From Streptomyces tardus (GTDB taxonomy: Bacteria > Actinomycetota > Actinomycetes > Streptomycetales > Streptomycetaceae): a stretch of DNA of 64,000 nt. The DNA is taken from the NCBI RefSeq assembly GCF_018101125.2, contig NZ_JAELVF020000001.1, positions 4,257,629 to 4,321,628 of the forward strand, written 5' to 3'. Made by a program: the position numbers and the translations under genes. Below the pieces are notes generated by a model. That model made no database searches. It saw nothing but the letters and a program-made list of their open reading frames with translations, and was not told the origin of the DNA. This document shows, in pieces, positions 9,077 to 17,177 of the stretch. Positions within the stretch are counted from its first letter, which is position 1; the number at the start of each line of letters is the position of its first letter.

Positions 9077-9847
9077 ATGGGCGGCACTCGGATTCATGTG
9101 GTCAGCGACGTACACGGCAACGCGGCCGATCTCGCCAGGGCCGGCGAGGGCGCGGACGCGCTGCTCTGCCTCGGCGACCTGATCCTCTTCCTCGACTACG
9201 CCGACCACTCGCGCGGGATCTTCCCCGATCTCTTCGGCAAGGCCGCCGCGGACAAGATCGTCGAGCTGCGCACCGCCCGCCGCTTCACCGAGGCGAGGGA
9301 GTTCACCCGGCGGCTCTGGGCCACGGTGGACCGGGAAGCCGCGGTCCAGGCCGCGGTGCGCCGGCAGTACACCGAGCTCTTCGCCGCCTTCCCCACCCCG
9401 ACCTACGCCACCTACGGCAACGTCGACGCCCCCGACCTGTGGCCGGAGTTCGCCCGCCCGGGCACCACCGTGCTGGACGGCGAGACGGTCGAGATCGGCG
9501 GGCTGACGGTCGGCTTCGTCGGAGGCGGACTTCGCACCCCGATGAACACCCCGTACGAGATCGACGACGAGACGTACGCCGCCAAGGTCGCCGCCCTCGG
9601 CCGGGTCGACGTCCTGTGCTCGCACATCCCGCCCGAGGTGCCCGAGCTCTGCTACGACACCGTGGCCCGCCGGTTCGAACGGGGCAGCGCCGCCCTGCTG
9701 GAGGCGATCCGCGAAGTGCGCCCGCGATGGGCGCTCTTCGGCCACGTCCACCAGCCGCTGGCGTCCCGGATGCGGATCGGCGCCACCGAGTGCGTCAACG
9801 TCGGCCACTTCAACGCGACCGGGAAGCCGTACGTCCTGGAGTGGTGA
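9077..9847 (+). CDS. Calcineurin-like metallophosphoesterase
   Basis: A 256-residue cytoplasmic enzyme with the binuclear-metal phosphoesterase signature in order: DVHGN (near residue 11), GDLI (near 35), GNVD (near 115), SHIPPE, and the final GHVHQP. It most resembles the one-domain metallophosphatases that act on small phosphate esters or cyclic nucleotides. The substrate cannot be told from sequence. The ATG at 9077 begins the conserved beta strand, and the upstream extension of the frame has no recognisable content. It is followed after 193 bp by the SRPBCC gene. Confidence 0.88.
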   Translation: MGGTRIHVVSDVHGNAADLARAGEGADALLCLGDLILFLDYADHSRGIFPDLFGKAAADKIVELRTARRFTEAREFTRRLWATVDREAAVQAAVRRQYTELFAAFPTPTYATYGNVDAPDLWPEFARPGTTVLDGETVEIGGLTVGFVGGGLRTPMNTPYEIDDETYAAKVAALGRVDVLCSHIPPEVPELCYDTVARRFERGSAALLEAIREVRPRWALFGHVHQPLASRMRIGATECVNVGHFNATGKPYVLEW

Positions 9848-10040
9848 CGGCGCCGCCCCGGGCGCGCGATAGCCTGCGCAGGCGGCCGTACGCACGGGCT
9901 CGGGCGGCACCCGCCCCCGGGCGCCCGGACAACCCGCTCCGGCATGTTCTGCCCGGGCGGCGGACGGCCGCCGGTCACCGCGGCGCAGCGGTCGCGACAG
10001 CAACTCCGGTCAGCACGGGTCTTCCAAAGGAGCCGCAGGG

Positions 10041-10490
10041 ATGGCGGAACACACCAGGTCGAGTATCACCATCGACGCGCCGGCGGCCGAAGTCATGGGC
10101 GTCATCGCCGACTTCGCGCGCTACCCCGAGTGGACGGGCGAGGTGAAGGAGGCCGAGGTCCTCTCCACCGACGAGCAGGGCAGGGCCAAGGAGGTCAGGC
10201 TGCTGCTGGACGCCGGGGCCATCAAGGACGAGCACACGCTGGCCTACGAGTGGTCCTCGGACCTCTCGGTGCGCTGGTCGCTGGTGAAGTCGCAGATGCT
10301 GCGCGCGCTGGACGGCTCCTACGAGCTGCGCACCACCGGCCAACAGACGGAGGTCACCTACCAGTTGACCGTGGACGTCAAGATTCCGATGCTCGGGATG
10401 ATCAAGCGCAAGGCCGAGAAGGTCATCATCGATCGGGCGCTGGACGGGCTGAAGAAGCGGGTCGAGTCCACGTCCGGCGGCACGGCCTAG
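10041..10490 (+). CDS. SRPBCC-fold (START/polyketide cyclase-like) protein
   Basis: A 149-residue single-domain protein with the SRPBCC start pattern (SSITIDAPAAEVMGVIADFARYPEW) and alternating strands to a final amphipathic helix, enclosing a hydrophobic pocket. It probably binds a lipid or other hydrophobic ligand; no catalytic residues are evident. AAAGGAG stands 9 nt before the ATG. Its TAG stop directly abuts the GTG of the ArsA-like ATPase gene, so the two are almost certainly co-transcribed and translationally linked. Confidence 0.88.
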   Translation: MAEHTRSSITIDAPAAEVMGVIADFARYPEWTGEVKEAEVLSTDEQGRAKEVRLLLDAGAIKDEHTLAYEWSSDLSVRWSLVKSQMLRALDGSYELRTTGQQTEVTYQLTVDVKIPMLGMIKRKAEKVIIDRALDGLKKRVESTSGGTA

Positions 10491-11924
10491 GTGTCCGAGC
10501 ACGCATCGCGCGCCGGCGACGCGGCGCTGGGCCCCGACGCAGCGCAGGACGCCGAAGCGCGGGACGCCGCATCGCGGGGCGCAGGGGCCGACGCGGACGG
10601 CGCCGGTGGCGGCCGTGGCGGCGTACGGGTGCGGTTCGTCACCGGCGCGGGCGGCGCGGGGCGTACGACCGTCGCCGCGGCCCTCGCTCGTGCCGGCGGC
10701 GTACGCACCGCACTGATCACCACCGAGCCGGCGGTGCTGTCGGCGTCCGCCGGGCACAGCGTTCCCGCCGGGCAGCCCCCGGTCGAGGTGATTGCCGTGG
10801 ACGTGGTCGCGGACTTCCGCGACCGGGTGGCCGATCTGCAGCGCGGCGGCGGCGAGTTGCTGGACCAGTTCGGCGCCCAACCGCTGGAGAGCGACGAGGT
10901 CACCGAACTTCCCGGGGCCACCGCGCTGGCGGTGCTGCGCGCGCTGCGCGAAGCCGTCGCCGCGGGCCATCGGCGAATCGTCGTCGACCTGCCGCCGGCC
11001 GCCGAGGCCGTACGGCTGCTCCTCCTGCCCGCCCAACTCGACCGCTATCTGGGCCGGTTGATGCCTGCCGAGCGGCAGGCGGCCAGGGCGCTGCGGCCGA
11101 TGCTGGCCCAGCTCGCGGGGGTTCCGATGCCCGCGCGGCAGCTGTACGAGGTCGGAGAGCGGATGCGGGCGGAGTGCACGGCCCTCGCGGAGCTGGTCGA
11201 GAGCGTCGGCAGCACGGCCGTCCTGGTCGTGGAGCCGGGCGGCTCGACCGAGCGGACGGTCGCCGAGACCCGGGCCGGGATGGCGCTCGCCGGAGTGCCG
11301 GTGACGGCACTGATCGCCAACCGGATGGTGCCGGACGGCGGCGACGCCTGGCAGACCGGTTGGGCCGCCGAGCAGCGCGCCGTGTGCGAGGAGCTCGCCG
11401 AGGCCGCCGGGCCCGTGCCCGTGGTCGAACTTCCGCATCTGGGCGGCCGTTCGGACCCGACGGAGCAGTTGGCCGCCGTCCTGGCAGCGGCGGATCTCGA
11501 TGCGGCGGACGATGACGCGGCGGACGCGGGCACGGCAAATCCCGGCGCGAGCGGTACCGAGGAAGGTGCCGGCGCGGCAGGTGTCGCGGCCGGCCCCTCC
11601 GAGGCCGGTGGCGCGGCAGACCCCGGAGCGGCGGACGCGGGCCGGCCCCGCGACGCTTCGAGCGGTGTGCGGCGACGGGTGGAGGACCGGTTGAGCGAGG
11701 AGGGCGAGCTGGTCTGGTGGCTGCCGCTGCCGGGCGCGCAGAAGGAGCGGCTCGCAGTGGTGCGGCGCGGCGACGAGGCGATCGTGACCGTCGGCCCGTA
11801 CCGCAGGGCGCTCCCGCTGCCGCCGGCGCTGCGACGCTGCACGGTGGCCGGGGCACGGCTGACCGAGGGTGAACTCGCCGTGCGGTTTCGGCCGGATCCG
11901 GCACTGTGGCCGCGGTCCCGCTGA
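10491..11924 (+). CDS. ArsA/MinD-like ATPase-fold protein with altered P-loop
   Basis: A 477-residue protein of the ArsA/ion-transporting ATPase type: an N-terminal nucleotide-binding fold, an Ala/Asp/Gly-rich linker (about 345-400), and a C-terminal small beta domain (LVWWLPLPGAQKERLAVVRRGDE) seen in actinobacterial ArsA homologues. The P-loop reads GAGGAGRTT at residues 52-60. In ArsA it is GKGGVGKTT, so both the signature lysine and the P-loop lysine are replaced (by Ala and Arg). It may bind nucleotide without normal hydrolysis. The N-terminal 45 residues are low-complexity. The GTG start follows the preceding stop without a gap. Confidence 0.82.
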   Translation: MSEHASRAGDAALGPDAAQDAEARDAASRGAGADADGAGGGRGGVRVRFVTGAGGAGRTTVAAALARAGGVRTALITTEPAVLSASAGHSVPAGQPPVEVIAVDVVADFRDRVADLQRGGGELLDQFGAQPLESDEVTELPGATALAVLRALREAVAAGHRRIVVDLPPAAEAVRLLLLPAQLDRYLGRLMPAERQAARALRPMLAQLAGVPMPARQLYEVGERMRAECTALAELVESVGSTAVLVVEPGGSTERTVAETRAGMALAGVPVTALIANRMVPDGGDAWQTGWAAEQRAVCEELAEAAGPVPVVELPHLGGRSDPTEQLAAVLAAADLDAADDDAADAGTANPGASGTEEGAGAAGVAAGPSEAGGAADPGAADAGRPRDASSGVRRRVEDRLSEEGELVWWLPLPGAQKERLAVVRRGDEAIVTVGPYRRALPLPPALRRCTVAGARLTEGELAVRFRPDPALWPRSR

Positions 11925-12116
11925 GCGGTACTGTCGAAGAGGGGCAGGTGGACGTTCGGATGCCGGACAGCGCGACGCCTCGCCGAGCGTGGCACCCGTC
12001 AGTGCGGCGTGTCCGCTGATGCGGGGCACCCGGCGACCGGAACGTTCGGCGGTCGGGGCCCGTTGAACGGTCAGAGCCTCCAACGCCCGATCGAGAAGAA
12101 TCCGCGGGAGCAAGTG

Positions 12117-12812
12117 ATGAGCGATTCCAGCGAGCCGGACAGCCCGAAGCGATCGGAGCGCTCCGAGAGCCCTCGCGGTTCCGAAGAGCCGGACGGCAGT
12201 GCCTGGGCCGAGGCCTGCGCGGAGGATCTGGCGGCCGAGCGGGCTCGTCGCCGCGAGCAGGCCGGAGAGCGTCCCGCGAGTGCGGCGGACGAGTTCGGCA
12301 GGCTGGTCGACTCGGTGGCCCGCAGGATCTCCGACTTCACCACCCCGCTGGCCGGTGCCGCCGGGGAGTCCGCCGGCCGACGGGCGGCCGAGTCCACCGC
12401 CGAGCAGTGGAGTCGTCAACTCGCCGAGGGCGCCAAGGAGTTGCTCGGGCCGGTCGTCGAGCGCAACCCGAGAGTGCTGGAGCATCTGGCGGCGGCCGGT
12501 TCCGAGCTGCTCTCGGCCTACCAGGCGGCGGTCTCCGGCCACGAGCAGCGCTGGACGCGGCAGGAAGCTGCCAGTGTCCGCGTTCCCCGGGACGACGAAC
12601 CAGCCGCTCCCACGTCCGGTCCCGCGCCTTGCGGGCAGGCCGGTGAGGAGCCACGGAAGCAGGACGGCGAGGAAGCCGCGAGCGGCGAGGAGCCCCGTGC
12701 CGCCGGGCGTGCGGGCGACGGCGAGCGGGCCGGCTCCGTGGGCGGCGAGGAGCCCTCCGGGGGCCCCGGGGGCGACGATCCGCCCGCGACCGAGCGCATC
12801 GACCTGGACTGA
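12117..12812 (+). CDS. SCO2127-like acidic protein upstream of glkA (DUF5304 type)
   Basis: A 231-residue, very acidic and Ser/Glu/Pro-rich protein. Its only ordered-looking part is a helical core (AWAEACAEDLAAERA ... FGRLVDSVARRISDFTTPL ... LEHLAAAGSELLSAYQ, about residues 20-145). Position and composition match sco2127 of S. coelicolor, which lies just upstream of glkA and has been reported to influence glucose uptake, glucokinase activity and carbon catabolite repression. The ATG at 12117 has GGGAG 7-11 nt upstream; an in-frame GTG directly precedes it. The mechanism is not visible in the sequence. Confidence 0.82.
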   Translation: MSDSSEPDSPKRSERSESPRGSEEPDGSAWAEACAEDLAAERARRREQAGERPASAADEFGRLVDSVARRISDFTTPLAGAAGESAGRRAAESTAEQWSRQLAEGAKELLGPVVERNPRVLEHLAAAGSELLSAYQAAVSGHEQRWTRQEAASVRVPRDDEPAAPTSGPAPCGQAGEEPRKQDGEEAASGEEPRAAGRAGDGERAGSVGGEEPSGGPGGDDPPATERIDLD

Positions 12813-12886
12813 AGCGGGTCACAAGCCCTCCAGGGCCTCCGGTACCGTTGTGCGCGGCGGGGTTCGACCGGATAACTGAGGGACAT

Positions 12887-13828
12887 ATGGGACTCACCAT
12901 TGGTGTCGACATCGGCGGTACGAAGGTCGCGGCCGGTGTGGTCGACGAGGAGGGCAACATCCTCGAGACCAGCAAGGTGCCGACCCCCAAGACCACCGAG
13001 GGAGTGATCGACGCCATCGCGGACGCCGTCCGCGGCGCCAGCGCCCACCACACGGTGGACGCCGTGGGCATCGGCGCCCCCGGGTACGTCGACGACAAGC
13101 GCGCCACGGTGCTGTTCACCCCGAACCTCAGCTGGCGGCACGAGCCGCTGAAGGACCTCGTGGAGAAGCGGGTCGGGCTGCCCGTCGTCATCGAGAACGA
13201 CGCCAACGCCGCTGCCTGGGGCGAGTACCGCTTCGGTGCCGGCCAGGGCCACGACGACGTCGTCTGCATCACGCTCGGTACGGGCCTGGGCGGCGGCATC
13301 ATCATCGGCGGCCGGTTGCACCGCGGCCGGTTCGGCGTGGCAGCGGAGTTCGGCCACATCCGGATGGTGCCCGACGGACTGCTCTGCGGCTGCGGCAACC
13401 AGGGCTGCTGGGAGCAGTACGCCTCCGGCAGCGCGCTGGTGCGGTACGCCCGGCAGCGCGCGGTGGCCACCCCGGAGCGGGCGGCACTGCTGCTGGGGCT
13501 GGGCGACGGCACCCCCGAGGGCGTGGACGGCAAGCACGTCAGCCAGGCCGCCCTGGAGGGCGACCCGGTGGCGATCGACTCCTTCCGCGAGCTGGCCCGC
13601 TGGGCCGGCGCCGGCCTCGCCGACCTGGCGAGCCTCTTCGACCCGTCCGCCTTCATCGTCGGCGGCGGCGTCTCGGACGAGGGCGAGCTGGTGCTGGAGC
13701 CGATCCGCAAGTCCTACCGCCGCTGGCTCGTCGGCTCGCAGTGGCGTCCGCAGGCGCAGGTGCTGGCCGCCCAACTCGGTGGCAAGGCCGGACTGGTGGG
13801 TGTCGCCGACCTGGCGCGCCAGGGCTGA
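12887..13828 (+). CDS. glkA: ROK-family glucokinase
   Basis: ATP-dependent glucokinase (glucose to glucose 6-phosphate), also needed for glucose repression in Streptomyces. It has 313 residues. The phosphate-binding GVDIGGTKVA is near residue 6, ENDANAAAWGE carries the catalytic Asp, and the LGTGLGGGIIIGG loop and the ROK zinc site CGCGNQGCWEQ (Cys167, Cys169, Cys174) are all intact. The ATG at 12887 has GAGGG 5 nt upstream; the upstream in-frame GTG at 12848 is less likely. It lies downstream of the SCO2127-like gene, as in S. coelicolor. Confidence 0.96.
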   Translation: MGLTIGVDIGGTKVAAGVVDEEGNILETSKVPTPKTTEGVIDAIADAVRGASAHHTVDAVGIGAPGYVDDKRATVLFTPNLSWRHEPLKDLVEKRVGLPVVIENDANAAAWGEYRFGAGQGHDDVVCITLGTGLGGGIIIGGRLHRGRFGVAAEFGHIRMVPDGLLCGCGNQGCWEQYASGSALVRYARQRAVATPERAALLLGLGDGTPEGVDGKHVSQAALEGDPVAIDSFRELARWAGAGLADLASLFDPSAFIVGGGVSDEGELVLEPIRKSYRRWLVGSQWRPQAQVLAAQLGGKAGLVGVADLARQG

Positions 13829-13845
13829 CGCCGTACGCTGCGGGG

Positions 13846-14628
13846 ATGACGCTCACGGACCTGCCCGCGTCCGCCGCGGACACCGACGGCGGTGCGGTCG
13901 TCCGGCTGCTCAGCTACAACATCCGCTCCATGCGTGACGACGTGGGGGCGCTCGCCCGGGTGATCCGGGCGTGCGCCCCCGACGTCGTCTGTGTGCAGGA
14001 GGCGCCGCGCTTCTTCCGCTGGCGCTCGCACGCCGCCCGGCTCGCCGGGATGTCCGGTCTGGTGCACGTCACCGGTGGCGCCACCGCCAACGGGCAGATG
14101 ATCCTCTCCTCGCTCCGGGCGCGGGTGGAGTGGGCCGAGGACGTACTGCTGCCGCACACGCCGGGACTGCACCGCCGCGGTTTCGCCACCGCCGTGCTGC
14201 GCTTCGGCGACCGCGCCGGGCTGGCAGTGGTCAGCTGCCATCTGAGCCTGCAGAAGGACGAGCGCCGGCGCCAGGCGGACATGCTGCTCGACCGGCTGGA
14301 CGCGCTCACCGCGCGGGGGGAGCTGCGGGGCGGGCCGGTCGGCGCGGTCGCCGCCGGCGATCTCAACGAGCGCCCGGACGGCCGGTCCTTCCGCAGACTG
14401 GCCGACCGGCTCCAGGACGGCTACGCGGTACGGCCCTGGGGAGGCGGTCACACCTCCGAGCCGGCCCGTCCGCACCAGCGCATCGACGCGGTGCTCGCCT
14501 CCTCCTCGGTGGAGGTGCTGGGCTGCGGGGTGCCGGACGGGCTGGCCGGGGTCTCCCGCGCCGATCTGGTCGCCGCCAGCGATCACCTCCCGGTGCTGGC
14601 CGCCCTGCGGCTGCCCCCGTCGCGCTGA
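13846..14628 (+). CDS. Endonuclease/exonuclease/phosphatase family protein
   Basis: A 260-residue EEP-fold metal-dependent hydrolase. The fold markers appear in order: LLSYNIRSM, VVCVQEAP (metal-ligand Glu), SCHLSLQ, AGDLNERPDG (Asp/Asn) and the terminal SDHLPV catalytic Asp-His pair. The substrate could be DNA, a phosphoinositide or a sphingolipid head group; nothing decides between them. It starts 17 bp after glkA. TACGCT (13834-13839) ends 6 nt before the ATG and there is no ribosome-binding site, so it probably has its own leaderless transcript in addition to glkA read-through. Confidence 0.88.
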   Translation: MTLTDLPASAADTDGGAVVRLLSYNIRSMRDDVGALARVIRACAPDVVCVQEAPRFFRWRSHAARLAGMSGLVHVTGGATANGQMILSSLRARVEWAEDVLLPHTPGLHRRGFATAVLRFGDRAGLAVVSCHLSLQKDERRRQADMLLDRLDALTARGELRGGPVGAVAAGDLNERPDGRSFRRLADRLQDGYAVRPWGGGHTSEPARPHQRIDAVLASSSVEVLGCGVPDGLAGVSRADLVAASDHLPVLAALRLPPSR

Positions 14629-14798
14629 CGCGGCCCCGTCCCGCGCACCGGGCGCGGCCCGTTCGGACCGGCTCCTCGGGGCCGCGGCGCCGGCCCCCGG
14701 GTGCCCGCCGCTCGTACGTCGGGGTTCGGTGCGCCGGGGCTGCCACCGCCGCGGCGCGGTTGCGGGCCCTCGGCAACTGCCCGCCCCTGCAGTGTCGT

Positions 14799-14909
14799 TC
14801 ACTCCTCCTCGGGGCGCTGTTCGCGGGCGCGTGCCTCGCGATTGCGCTGAACGGCCAGTGCCCAGCCGGTGAGCAGTGCTATGGCTGAGAAGACGAGCAG
14901 CAGGGCCAT
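14799..14909 (-). CDS. 36-residue single-span membrane peptide
   Basis: A short reading frame beginning MALLLVFSAIALLTGWALAV, one hydrophobic helix, followed by a charged tail rich in Arg and Glu. GGGGGAA lies just before the ATG at 14909. Hydrophobicity, strong ribosome-binding site and typical codon use support a real small membrane protein, and the two genes upstream on the same strand are also membrane-associated. Function unknown. It has no counterpart that I can name. Confidence 0.6.
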   Translation of the reverse strand: MALLLVFSAIALLTGWALAVQRNREARAREQRPEEE

Positions 14910-15021
14910 GTTTCCCCCAGGTCCTGTGGTGTGTGGTCACCTCAGTCTGGAGCTGGGGGCGCCGGGGCGCATTGCCAGAACCCGGCAATCTCTCGCGGGC
15001 GCCGGTTGCGTACCGACCGGC

Positions 15022-15747
15022 TCAGACGACGGCGCCTCGGCCCGGGTCCTCGAATCCCTCCTCGTCGTCCTCCGACCGCATCCTGGCGATGAGAGTGCCG
15101 AAACCGCCCAGGAAGCCGCCGATTCCGAGCGTGGTGATCCACCAGTTCATCGGGATCTGGAAGAGCACCGCCCCGAAGAGCAGGGCAGGGCCGCCGAGCA
15201 CCGCGAGCCAGGCGAACCGGGCAGTGGTGTCGAGCTTCGGCAACGGCGGCGGCTCGGGCGGGACGAAGTGGTCGTCCTCGTCGCTTTCGGCGGGCTGCCA
15301 GTCGCGAGGGCCGGTGCCTGCGGCGTAGACGGTGAAGGTGCGTACCTTCGAGTCGCCGTCGCCGTCGCCGCTGCCGGGCTCGTCCCCGTCGGGCCGGTCC
15401 TCGTCCTCGCCGGAGGGGCGGCGCTTCTCCAGCAGGCTGCCCGAACCCGGCTCGTCCGCTCCGGAAGTCCGGTCGGGGCCGTGGCCAGGACGCGCCCCGG
15501 TGCCGTCCTCGCCGCCCGTACCGTCCTCGGCCTTCGAGGGGCCGTCCTCCGAGGAGCCCGTCTCCCGGGAGGCCGGAGGCCGGTCGCCCGGGGACGCCGG
15601 GCCGATCCGCCCGGCCAGGTCCTCGGCCGGGTCCGACTCCGAGGGGGAACGTCCGTCCCGGTCGTAACCCGCCACGATCTGCGCCCAGGCAGCTTCCTCG
15701 TCGAGGGGCTCGCGGCCTTCGCCGCGCCCGTGCTCACGCTCCGTCAC
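15022..15747 (-). CDS. Acidic membrane protein with two C-terminal helices
   Basis: A 241-residue protein. The first 165 residues are hydrophilic, rich in Asp/Glu/Gly/Pro and probably disordered and cytoplasmic. Two transmembrane helices (FAWLAVLGGPALLFGAVLF and WITTLGIGGFLGGFGTLIA, about 180-225) and a short acidic tail follow. The GTG start overlaps the stop of the upstream esterase gene by 4 bp (GTGA), so translation is coupled. It looks like a Streptomyces-specific conserved membrane protein of unknown role. The pairing with an esterase may hint at a lipid-related or membrane-stress function, but that is inference. Confidence 0.85.
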   Translation of the reverse strand: MTEREHGRGEGREPLDEEAAWAQIVAGYDRDGRSPSESDPAEDLAGRIGPASPGDRPPASRETGSSEDGPSKAEDGTGGEDGTGARPGHGPDRTSGADEPGSGSLLEKRRPSGEDEDRPDGDEPGSGDGDGDSKVRTFTVYAAGTGPRDWQPAESDEDDHFVPPEPPPLPKLDTTARFAWLAVLGGPALLFGAVLFQIPMNWWITTLGIGGFLGGFGTLIARMRSEDDEEGFEDPGRGAVV

Positions 15748-16505
15748 GTGCTGATCTTCCTCGTCGTCAGCCGGGTGATGAATCCGCAGGAGTCCGCGAA
15801 GACGCGCTCCGCGTCGTGGTCCAGCGTGGCCACGTGGTAGCTGCTCTCCAGGACGGTCTCCGTCACATCCGTGGAGGAGACCTTGTTCAGTACGATCGCC
15901 GAATCGCTCGGCGGCACCACGTGGTCGACCCTGCTGTGCAGCACCAGCAGCGGCTGGGTCACCTGCGGAAGCTCCCCGCGCACCAGGGTGAAGAAGTTCC
16001 GCAGGGAGTACGCGGCGTGCAGCGGAACCCGCTGGTATCCGCTCTCCACCACGCCCTCCTTGGCGATATCGCTGACGATGCCGCGGGTGGACGCCTTGAG
16101 ATGGCGCAGGACAGGCAGCGCCAGCGAGTCCAGGGGCTTCATCGTCATCCCCGGGTTGACCACGACCACACCGCTGACGGTGTCGCCGTGCCGGGCCGCG
16201 AGCCTGAGCGCGAGCGCGCCGCCCATCGACAGCCCCGCCACGAAGACCCGGTCGCAGCGCTCCGCGAGCAGCCGCAACTCCCGGTCCGCGGTGGCGTACC
16301 AGTCCTGCCAGCCGGTGTGCTGGAGGTCCTGCCAGCGAGTGCCGTGCCCGGGAAGCAGCGGCAACGAGACGGTCAGGCCCTGCTCGGCGAGGTGGCGCGC
16401 CCAGGGGCGGAGCGACTGCGGCGAGCCGGTGAAGCCGTGGCAGAGCAGCACGCCGGTCCGGCCGCCCTCGTGGAACATCGGCTCACTACCGGGGAGCAGA
16501 GGCAC
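15744..16505 (-). CDS. Alpha/beta hydrolase, carboxylesterase/lipase type
   Basis: A 253-residue serine hydrolase similar to the Est30/monoacylglycerol-lipase group. It has an oxyanion HGFTGSPQS, nucleophile elbow GLSMGG, acid residue in HSRVDHVVPP and catalytic His in SSYHVATLDHDAE. No signal peptide, so cytoplasmic. The start is GTG with GGAG 7 nt upstream. The gene is the first of a pair with the membrane protein it overlaps. TAGGGT on the minus strand at about 16547-16552 is a candidate -10 box. Substrate not predictable beyond an acyl ester. Confidence 0.9.
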   Translation of the reverse strand: MPLLPGSEPMFHEGGRTGVLLCHGFTGSPQSLRPWARHLAEQGLTVSLPLLPGHGTRWQDLQHTGWQDWYATADRELRLLAERCDRVFVAGLSMGGALALRLAARHGDTVSGVVVVNPGMTMKPLDSLALPVLRHLKASTRGIVSDIAKEGVVESGYQRVPLHAAYSLRNFFTLVRGELPQVTQPLLVLHSRVDHVVPPSDSAIVLNKVSSTDVTETVLESSYHVATLDHDAERVFADSCGFITRLTTRKIST

Positions 16506-16686
16506 CGTGGTCTCCGTTCGACAGCACGCGTTTCGGGGGTCCGATCACCCTACGCGGAGCGGGCACCGGCCGGGTAGCCCGCAGTGCGCGCGCGGGGGCG
16601 GAGGCCGTACGGCGGGACCGTCCGTGCAGAGTTCGCGCCAGAACGTGGCGGGATAGGGTCGGCAGGTCCGACACGGGGAGGTCCGG

Positions 16687-17177
16687 TTGCTGTACGGCGC
16701 GATGAAGCTGCCCGTCGGTAGTTCGCTGAAGCTCGCCTTCCGCCGGCGCCCGGCAGCGGCGCCCCGGTGATCGCCGTCGCGGGGATCGGCACCGAGGAGA
16801 TCCAGCCCCCGGGCAAGGTGGTTCCCGAGCTGCTGCGGCCAGGGATGCGGATCGGCCCTCCGCCGGACTTCTCGCGCTACGACGGCACGGAGCACGACCG
16901 GTTCATCACCCGGGCGCTGACCGGCGAGGTGATGTACGAGATCATGCGGCTCTCGGGGCAGGAGTACGTCGACATCTACGTCGGCGCCGCCGGGCGCCGG
17001 ATCGACGAGGCGGTGAAGGCTCCGGGCAGGGAGGGCCGGAAGCAGAACCGGAAGCAGAACCGGAAGCGGGACCGATTCCGTTGCCGGCGACCGGAGTTCG
17101 GGCTCCGGACGCGCCGCAGGACAGACGCCCGGGGCCGCCGGGCCGTACCGTGCCGGGCACCCGGAGGGGGAACGTGA
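16687..17177 (+). pseudogene. plsC-like lysophospholipid acyltransferase remnant with internal deletion
   Basis: Two ends of a 1-acylglycerol-3-phosphate acyltransferase (PlsC) are seen without the middle. From a TTG at 16687, with GGGGAGG upstream, the frame reads LYGAMKLPVGSSLKLAFR, a typical N-terminus of Streptomyces PlsC proteins. It then meets a stop at 16768-16770. In another frame, beginning GTG at 16767, comes the C-terminal part: PVIAVAGIGTEEIQPPGK ... PDFSRYDGTEHDRF ... LSGQEYVDIY. The catalytic HX4D and the substrate-binding middle (about 150 residues by family comparison) are gone and the frame has shifted, so no active enzyme can be made. The C-terminal frame runs into the start of the sensor kinase gene. 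Confidence 0.8.

Noticed and set aside
16767..17177. Intact small gene instead of a plsC remnant
   Set aside because: Its sequence is the C-terminal third of PlsC and the matching N-terminal third lies just upstream in another frame, so it is better read as a broken gene.
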